Source: Cercis canadensis (taxonomy: Eukaryota; Streptophyta; Magnoliopsida; Fabales; Fabaceae). From it: 64,000 nucleotides of DNA. The notes beneath the pieces are model-generated. The model searched no databases. It had not been told where the DNA came from and worked only from the letters and a program-made list of their open reading frames with translations. A program made the position numbers and the translations under genes. Shown here in pieces: positions 56,880-64,000 of this stretch. The stretch's first letter is position 1. Every line of letters begins with the position of its first letter. Location of the stretch: the NCBI GenBank assembly GCA_003255065.1, contig QAOA01000393.1:794626-858625 (forward strand), written 5' to 3'.

Positions 56880-59800
56880 CCATGTAACCATGGCCCATCA
56901 TGTCAATCGTGTACTATGGCTCCCCAAATTGTGACTGTAGCAACTCAGGAACTGCTGAGGTAGAAGCATGAGCCCAGCTCCTCGAATTATGTGAGGACCC
57001 CGAACGCCGACTTGACGACCTTAACCGAGATGAGGAAGTGGAGCTCAAAGGCTTGACAGGCGGAACGTGCTAAAAAGGAGGTCGGACTACCCCCTTTTGA
57101 CCATCCTGTTGGTCGGCAAAATCAGGGGCCCTAATCCCCCACTGTGCAAGCACTAAAGCCATGGATGCTTGTAGCTGGCTCTAGAATTGAGCCCACTACT
57201 CTGGGATCAGTTTCCGTGGAGGACCCTGGAATGTAGGTGCCAGCTTAAACCCTGGACCTTACTGACCAAACGTAGGGTGCTGGTGCTGTGGAAGCTGTTG
57301 CGGTGGAGGCTGATATGGTGGATGTTGGTGTGGTGGATGCTTGTGTGGTAGAGGTACGTCATCCTGAAAACAACATGTAAGTTCAAGTTAAATAAATTTA
57401 CAATACTTTAAATTCACTCAAATTTGACACATTACACTAACCTGATTACCTCATGTGGTGCTATAATTGATCCACCTCTGAGTGATCCGAAGGAACCACG
57501 ACATATAATCAGGTGCAACGCCTAAGCCCGAAGGTGGCCAAAATGATCTCTCTCGCCACTGATCCCACTGGAGGTAGTATGCGTAATGGATTACCATCCA
57601 ATTTGTATCCTGCTTACCCTAGATGGTACACCTTTTTAGCTCATCGTCGTATTTTGGAGGATTAACAGGAATGACCTACAACCCACCAAATTGTCGAACA
57701 ACTCTATCAGGGTAATGTCCCTCTATCACATTAAATGAACAGAAAGGTGCGCGAGCAGCACATATTTGCACTCCACCAATACAAAATGGTGGCAACTGAA
57801 AACTCTAATAAGGCTGCCACACGACCTGTACAGTTAAAAAATTTAATTACAACTTTTAGGCATATAACATGTATATGTATTTAATAACAAGTTAATTACA
57901 AATGTTTAAAAGTCATTCAGTCATAGTCAGGAAGACGATCAAAAGCTCGACGAAACCCTACATGGTTCCTGGGGAACTTGATGTGGTCATACCGTAGTGG
58001 ATGTCTCCACCTAATATATAATTTAAACACATAATTAGAACTAATGGCATATAACTTTGTATTTGAACATAATTAATATTAAATACACTCACTTGCATGC
58101 CACTATAACAGTAAAAGGCTGAGGGAAATCTTGGGGGGGGGGGGGATGGACACAACGTAGGAAATCTCTCATACGCCCATGCCTGTAGAAAGAATAGGCA
58201 CCTTACAAATTCCATGCTCTGCCCGAGAAAGAAGTTGCACATGCTCCAATATAAGTGAGCAAGTACAGCCAAACCCCAGCTGCGCATGCCGGCAATGTCG
58301 AAGTCCTTCAGGATCAACAAGTACATTAGATGCACATAGTTCCTAATCGTATCTGGGATCAACTATGACCCTATCAACTGCAGAATATATGCTCTCGCAT
58401 AATACTCCAACACAAGTGGCTCTGCATTAGGTGGAGAGTCACTGAATGTCTCCCTCAGCCAGGATAGTCTCACACGGGGACCTGAGATGACATCCTGTGG
58501 TGGCGCCACTCCTAATAGACGAACAATCTTGTCGTGCCACAATGGATGGTAGCTCCGCCCACTAATAGCAATACCGTCGACACTAAGACCTAATAATATC
58601 TCCACGTGTTGCAGTGTCACTCTACACTCCCCAAAAGACATGTGGAACGTGTGGGTCTTTGGACGCCACCACTCTACCAATGAAGATATGAACTGTATGG
58701 ACCTAACATGGTAAACCCCACCGAACCCTTTCCTTTGTAGATGTGGGACCAATCTCTCATCTGGGCCCGAAATCTTGTTAGAATGAGGGCAAATAAATCT
58801 CGGACCCTAACACAAACCAGAATAATATTTATTATACATATAAATGGATCAAAATTAAACTTGATAAATCCTAAAACTCAAAACTAACATTAACCCTAAA
58901 TCACAAACTCTAACTCCAAACCCTAAACCCTTAATGACAAACTCTAAATCTTAATCCTAAACCCTATATTATAAACCCCAAACACTACTAAAAACCCTAA
59001 ATCAAAATCCTCAAACTTTGAACCTGAACCCTAAATCCTAAACTTCAAATCATAACCTCACACCCTAAATTCCAAACCCTAAACTATCAAACCCTAACCC
59101 CACACCCTAAATCTCAAACCATAAATTATAAACCCTAAACCTTTAATCCTAAATCCTAAAAATAAACCCTAAACCCTAAACCTCACACCCCAAATCCTAA
59201 CCCCACACCCTAAATTTTAAACCCCAAACCCTAGATCCTAACCCTAAACCCTAAAATTTAAATTATAAACCCAAACCGCAAATCCCAAACCCAAACCCCC
59301 ACACCCTAAATCCCAAACCTTAAATTATAAACCTTAAACCTCTAATCACAAACCTCAAATCCTAACCCCAAACTCAAACCCTAAACTTTAAACCTTAAAT
59401 TATAAACCCTAAACCCAAACCCTAAACCCCAAATCCTAAACATTAAACTTCAAATCCCAAATTGTAACCCCAAACTCAAACCCTAAACTTTAAACCTTAA
59501 ATTATAAACCCTAAACCCAAACCCTAAACCCCAAATCCTAAACACTAAACTTCAAATCCCAAATTGTAACCCCAATCTCTATATTCTAAACTACACATCT
59601 TAACCCTAAATTTTAAACTCTAAACCACAAATTCAATATAACATATCTAATTTATCAATTTAATAATTTCTAATAACAATTTTAAACTAAGTAATTTATT
59701 TTTTAAATTTAACAACTATTATTCAAAATTTAAACTAATAATTCAAATATGGAAAGTTTAAGGAAAATACTACTAAAATATTCTAAACTAACAAATTAAG

Positions 59801-60010
59801 ATAAAATTTTAAATCTAAACAACACTAAGACAAAAATCTAAACTAACAATTCAACTCTATTAACTCATAAATTTAACAAATTTATACTTAAAGATTGAGT
59901 TAAAATTTACTAACCTCATTGTTTCATATTTCATTAGAAGTATGAAATGCTTGTAAAGTCAATACAGATGCATCTATCGGTTCAGGTACAATTTCTCCAT
60001 GACTGGCCAT
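56880..60010 (-). pseudogene. Plant mobile domain (PMD) pseudogene, second copy
   Basis: Exon 1 (60010-59915) starts MASHGEIVPEPIDASVLTLQ and ends at a GTTAGT donor, with an in-frame TGA at a Trp position. Exon 2 (about 58807-58080) has GFGGVYHVRSIQFISSLVEW, WRPKTHTFHMSFGECRVTLQ, HVEILLGLSVDGIAISGRSY and VRLSWLRETFSDSP, with one in-frame TAG near 58360, then LYWSMCNFFLGQSMEFV. Later exons (about 58000-57915 and 57825-57440) carry KFPRNHVGFRRAFDRL, GGVQICAARAPFCSFNVIEG and HYPDRVVRQFGG. A Pro/Gln-His-rich tail lies at about 57365-56880. The layout mirrors the gene at 12550-14795. PMD genes are known riders of transposons. Exon ends are approximate. Confidence 0.85.
58875..59630. repeat. Degenerate CCCTAAA (telomere-like) tract
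   Basis: Some 750 bp consist of irregular CCCTAAA, CCTAAA and AACCCTAAACC words, the plant telomere motif on this strand, mixed with variants. It lies in intron 1 of the PMD pseudogene. A 102-bp unit is tandemly duplicated at 59363-59464 and 59465-59566. The irregular spacing suggests slippage-grown simple repeat rather than a true chromosome end. Confidence 0.85.
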
Positions 60011-60731
60011 TTTCTTAAGTAGAGAACTCAAGGAAAATAGTGAAAGTGACCAAGAAACAGAAGATTAAGATGGAGATTGGGAGATGAATATGAGAAAGCA
60101 AGAGGACAAACTAAAGCTTGAAGGCTGGAGAGGAGAACAAAAATGGAGAGGCAGGGAGAGAATTCGAATTGCAGAGGTGAAGAGAATGAAGGCCGGAGGA
60201 AGGGGAAAGGGAAGGGATGCTAGAGGGGGAGAGGGTGACAATGGTCAAACTTGCCTTGTAAATGATAAAAAATGCGTATTTGAATATGCATTATCCAAAG
60301 AAAAATGTATATTTAAATATGTCTTTTTATCAGTTACGAAGTGTGCAGTTTTTTAAGGTTTTTATTTCTGCATTTTATAGTGGAAAACACATTATCATTT
60401 CAGTGTTTTCTAGAAATGATATTGCATTTTCTATTATAAAACGTAGTATCATTTCAGCTTTTTTTTTGCCTTCCCAAGGATAAAAATGTTGGACCTTTTA
60501 CATTTCAGCGTTTTTTACAAAATGAATCCGCATTTTCTTAAATAAACGCAGTTTCTATTTTGACATTTATTGTGTAAAATGCTGTTTTATTTCAGTGTTT
60601 TATGATAAAAATGCATAAGCATTTTTTAGGCAAAAAAATTGACCCATTTCGGTAAATACTTTCAAAACTAACATACTTCCATAATTAATTATTTAAAATG
60701 CATTATTTAGTTCATTTTCCCGATTTAATTG

Positions 60732-61951
60732 TTCATATTAATTAAAATTTATGGGAAAAATATTTCAAGGTTTTAAAATTATGAGAAAAAAGACATTTAA
60801 GTGTGTTAGGCACCTTGTTTCCAATCTGGTGCCTGATGCACACTAAAAAATAACAAAAATACTCCTCACATCTTACCAAAAAAATAAAAATAAAAATACT
60901 CCTCACATTATCTAATTATCACATGTAAAATATAAGGTTATTTTATTTAGTATGTGATTATTATATTTAATTATAAATATAATAACTACATATAGAAATA
61001 AAATAAATATATATTATTGAGAAGTCTTTTGGTCATTTCTCAGATTGCAGGTGCCTAATGAAACTAAGTATCTTGTCCACCAAGCTTTAGAACTTAAGAA
61101 TAATTTTATCAAATTTATAAATATTCCTTTTTTTTCTTGTACACAAATTGGTACGTAATGTGTACTACTTTTCATAAAACAAACCAAAACAAAAATAACT
61201 AAATGACATATAATTGAGTGGTATTGAGATTATTCTCATAACTAGTGGGTTTCGTATTTGAGCTCTAAGTCATAGTTAAAATATCAAACAAAAAATAAAA
61301 AAATAAAAAAATCCCATAACTAGACTAAGGTTCATACACAAGCGCACGCAATGCATTTGAAGTAAAACCTCTAAAAGAGATTGACATTTTAAGTTCAAGC
61401 ATTATTTTTCTATATTTCTAAACAAAAAATCTAGCATGTGGGCCCCTGTTTCATTTTCGGATTAAAAAATTGAAAAGATATGAAAGCAACTTAGACTCGA
61501 AAATATCATTCACTGAAAAGACAAAAAAAAAAAAAAAAGATCAGGAAATATTAGCAAATTGAAAAGAACATTTGATGTAGGAGAGAAAGATAATTACCGA
61601 CCACATCATTATTATTCATGATGATGAACATATGAAAGACCCCAGTTGTTTATATAGCTTTAAATTTTTTGTTGAAAAGAACACTAAAATATATATATAA
61701 AAAAAATAGAGACAATTGCAAAAACTCTAAGCTTTATTGATGATTTTCCAATGAGAACACCAGGAAAGCAAACCCACTTAAATAGAGACTGAGATAACTA
61801 CCATATAAGCAATGTTACAGATGACACAGACTTTTGGAAGATAAACTACCAAACAATACTAACAGATAACTAGCTGAAAGATAATTCTGCATCATGCTCC
61901 ATTTTTTTTTTCTTCTTCTCATAGATGCTCTTCCGTGAAAAAGCGGCAAAT
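60732..61951. repeat. Far side of the duplicated NPF upstream flank
   Basis: It matches 33994-35010 and then 36090-36329, resuming exactly where 47596 stopped before the MULE insertion. It lacks the foldback element at 35071-35725. No gene is seen. Confidence 0.85.
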
Positions 61952-62312
61952 TGATCAAAAAAATATATTTCTCCCAATTATTTATTGAAATAGAGCACTT
62001 TATAAACTATTTATACAAATTATGTATCTTTGGTCATGTTATATGTGAAAGTAGCATTTTTTATGAGTGTTATGCTACATTAGAATAATGTGCCTCCATT
62101 TTCCAAGAAATTAAACAAGACAATCACACTATTTAGGAAGTAGCATGACACTTGAAAAAATGCTACTCCTAAGTCACGTTACATTGGGAGTAGCATGACA
62201 CTCATTAAAATGCTACTTCTTGGTGTAGCATGACTATATTTTTTTTTGAAAAAATGTACTATTTGTGTAAATAATTTACACATTACTCCATTTTAATAAA
62301 TAGTTTATCAAA

Positions 62313-62355
<43 letters not shown>

Positions 62356-62365
62356 TGGCCAATTA
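61952..62365. mobile_element. Hairpin-array MITE, copy 3
   Basis: The ends TTGATCAAAAAAATAT and (reverse) TTGGCCAAAAATATATATAT match copy 2 at 36330-36925 without its nested insertion. Modules such as GGGAGTAGCATGACACTC recur. A (TA)n run of about 35 bp (62317-62351) has expanded in the right end. Confidence 0.8.
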
Positions 62366-62740
62366 GCTTGAAAAAGCTGTGTTTCGTTCCTCTTCCTTAA
62401 TCACTGAACTCGAGATCTCTGTCTTCCTTAAAATGCACGGAGATGACATTTTGTTGAAGTATTTCCTGTCTCATACATGTCAAATACTGATACATCTTGA
62501 CATCAAATCCTCCCTTTTCTGGCACTTCATTTAATTCACCCATCAATCTTCTCATTTCAGCATAGATATCAGAATGGGCTTCGTAATTGACGAATCGCCG
62601 ACATGATCAAAAGGTTTTTTATTCCACTGCACCAAAGCATTACTGATAGCTCTAATATTTGGCTTCGTAAAGTGTTTTTCTTTTTTTAATATTTGAGCCA
62701 ATTCCACGCATAATCATTACCAGCCTTACATAGGCTTTAT
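62366..62740. repeat. Segmental duplication of 36930-37320, no gene
   Basis: CACTGAACTCGAGATCTCTG, TTTTCTGGCACTTCATTTAATT-like words and CGAATCGCCGACATGATCAA are shared with the earlier copy, with a 25-bp gap near 62577. The minus-strand frame seen at 37132-37458 is broken here. Confidence 0.85.
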
Positions 62741-62747
62741 AGCATAG

Positions 62748-63480
62748 CACCCCCCTAAAGCGACATATAGAAAAAAGTGAGTTAGTTTGCAGGTTTTGCA
62801 GAGTTTAGCTTATTGACTACCGGTTAATAAGAAAAATGTAAGTAATTATAAATTTAGTTAAAAGTTTTTTATATTTACAAAAGTTACCCAACTTTGCGCA
62901 CTGTCGGTGTGTCGGGGACCTTTGAAAACCCCCTTTCTTGCCATGGAACTCAAACATGGACCTTATGGACTGGCTAGGTCACTTCTTCGGTTTCCAGAGT
63001 GATAAAGTTTGAAACCAAAGGGAGCATTTGGTTCTCCACCTTGCCAACTCGCAGATGCGGCTTCAACCCCCTCCTGCCATCATTGATTCCCTTGACCCTT
63101 ATGTGCTAAGGCGCTTTCGGCGTAAGCTTCTTCATAACTACATTGCTTGGTGTTCTTACTTGGGTTTAAAATCAAACGTTTGGCTTACTAATCGTAGAGA
63201 CCCAACTGACCTTGCAGGCTGTAATTATAGTTTCTTGGAAGGGTACGAAATACCCATGGGAGGCATTGGAGAGTAGGGGCCGTAAGGCACCAAATAACAA
63301 TTCCATAGGTCTGTTCATAAAAAATTTAAATGAAATTGGGTAATTTTTGTAAATATAAAAAAATTCTAACTAAATTTATAATTACTTACATTTTTCTTAT
63401 TAACCGGTAGTCAATAAACTAAACTCTGCAAAACCTGCAAACTAACTCACTTTTTTCTATATGTCGCTTTCAGGGGGGTG
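62748..63480. mobile_element. 733-bp TIR element carrying a callose synthase fragment
   Basis: The ends CACCCCCCTAAAGCGACATA and (reverse) CACCCCCCTGAAAGCGACAT are inverted. The TIRs run about 135 bp with near identity (AAGTGAGTTAGTTTGCAGGT, GACTACCGGTTAATAAGAAA). The 8-bp word TAGCATAG flanks the element (62740-62747 and 63481-63488). Outside that, GGCTTTAT occurs on both sides (62733-62740 and 63497-63504), and the right junction holds GGGGGGTG-TAGCATAG-CACCCCCC, a perfect-arm palindrome. The duplicated locus at 37315 lacks the element. An 8-bp duplication fits a hAT-type transposon. Confidence 0.85.
62896..63276 (+). pseudogene. Captured callose synthase N-terminal fragment
   Basis: One frame reads KPPFLPWNSNMDLMDWLGHF, FGFQSDKV, then NQREHLVLHLANSQMRLQPP and VLRRFRRKLLHNYIAWCSYL, GLKSNVWL. 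This is the conserved N-terminal FKS1/GSL segment just before the ELLYxxLYLLIWGE block of plant callose synthases, membrane enzymes making beta-1,3-glucan that are about 1,800-1,950 residues long. In-frame TGA codons replace Arg at two conserved sites (before KPPF and before NQREH). Similarity ends near 63195. It is a dead exon inside the TIR element. Confidence 0.85.
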
Positions 63481-63504
63481 TAGCATAGCACCCCCCGGCT
63501 TTAT

Positions 63505-64000
63505 ATGTTTGTCTCACAATCTGGGTACGTATCTGGTCCCCATTTGCACACAACGAAGTAACTTTTCTGTCCTTTTTGCCTCATTACCAGAATTGGTAAG
63601 TGATCAGAAGATGATGGGGGAAGGTTTGATACTTGGATCATTTGTCAAGAAGTAAATCATTCCGTATTTGTAAAAGCATGATCTAGACGTTCACAAACAT
63701 TTGCAAAAACACTAAATGATCTACATTTTTTCTTGGCATGATATTTTTTATTGAAATGAGTAGTGTTACTTACACTTTAATTATTTCACAATATCTCACA
63801 TCATGTACATATAATATATATGTATTTAATTGAGCCCACTAAAATAATACAAAATCCCAATAAATAATAAGATCCGATGACTTAAAATTAAATGGTGTGA
63901 AACAATGTGATATCAATGGTGAGCAATTAACATTTCTCTATTTTATATCTGAAGAAATTGAGAAAAATTATGTGTATAGATTAACAGTGTGTACCTTCAT
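63505..64000. repeat. Segmental duplication running off the window
   Basis: 63505-63600 continues the match to 37320-37410. 63670-64000 matches 42185-42510, the sequence lying downstream of NPF copy 2 and next to a copia LTR. No gene was seen in the part inside the window. Confidence 0.85.

Larger units (their letters stand above)
47597..60721. mobile_element. 13.1-kb Mutator-like element carrying a PMD gene
   Basis: The left TIR (47597-47835) and inverted right TIR (60484-60721) share AACTTAAATAATGC-like starts, then TTAGTTTTGAAAGTATTTA, CGAAATGGGTCA and GCATTTTTATCATAAAAC. The 10-bp word GATTTAATTG flanks it (47587-47596 and 60722-60731). The unoccupied site is seen in the paralogous flank at about 33984-33993. 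Inside are a PMD pseudogene on the minus strand, a CCCTAAA-like tract and an inserted Ty3/gypsy element. No MULE transposase domain was recognised. Confidence 0.85.

Noticed and set aside
58875..59630. True telomere or subtelomere
   Set aside because: The repeats are irregular and the tract is enclosed on both sides by an intact TIR element and unique flanks.
1..64000. CRISPR arrays, bacterial operons, tRNA or rRNA genes
   Set aside because: No regularly spaced direct repeats with unique spacers, no operon-like gene packing and no convincing cloverleaf or rRNA sequence were seen; TGGTATCAGAGC words are retrotransposon primer sites.

Overview
The window is plant nuclear DNA, probably from a dicot. 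Its genes have GT-AG introns, the intergenic DNA is AT-rich, a CCCTAAA-like (plant telomere type) tract is present, and the recognisable families are plant ones: NRT1/PTR (NPF) transporters, PPR proteins, UPF0481/DUF247, plant mobile domain (PMD), wall-associated kinase and callose synthase. The species cannot be fixed from the sequence. Only three genes look intact. The rest is mobile DNA, captured gene fragments and a segmental duplication. Two single-base N's occur (34802 and 46411).

Layout. 1-4.5 kb: a WAK-type fragment and a decayed PIF/Harbinger element (MYB-like ORF plus transposase tail). 4.6-11.1 kb: a three-level nest, in which a palindromic MITE-like repeat is split by a non-coding LTR element (TSD CATGG) whose 5' LTR is split by a Pack-MULE (9-bp TSD TATATCTTA) carrying PPR and EF-hand/TPR gene fragments; an empty copy of the MITE lies just downstream. 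11.9-18.2 kb: a 6.3-kb Mutator-like element (TSD CCATATATA) with a broken PMD gene. 18.7-24.9 kb: an intact five-coding-exon gene for an 892-residue SWIM zinc-finger protein related to MuDR transposases. 26.7-27.8 kb: wreck of an NPF copy with a DUF247 fragment inside it.

29.9-33.1 kb and 43.2-46.9 kb: two intact, nearly identical four-exon NPF transporter genes (578 residues each, minus strand). Their flanks are also duplicated: sequence upstream of the first (33.7-37.4 kb) reappears upstream of the second, split by a 13.1-kb insertion, at 47.2-47.6 and 60.7-62.7 kb; sequence downstream of the second (42.2-42.5 kb) reappears at 63.7-64.0 kb, the window end. A further NPF copy may therefore lie just outside. 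Between the two genes are a gypsy gag scrap, a foldback element (TSD TTAAACTAA) and an element carrying LRR and PPR fragments.

47.6-60.7 kb: a second long-TIR Mutator-like element with another broken PMD gene and a CCCTAAA-like tract, itself split by a decayed Ty3/gypsy retrotransposon (48385-55539, two LTRs of about 700 bp, initiator-Met-type primer site, gag-PR-RT-RH-INT on the minus strand). 62.7-63.5 kb: a small TIR element carrying a callose synthase N-terminal fragment.

The working genes are a probable domesticated-transposase regulator and a tandem pair of proton-coupled transporters. The rest records repeated TE insertion and gene-fragment capture. Paralogous empty sites make several insertions unusually well defined.
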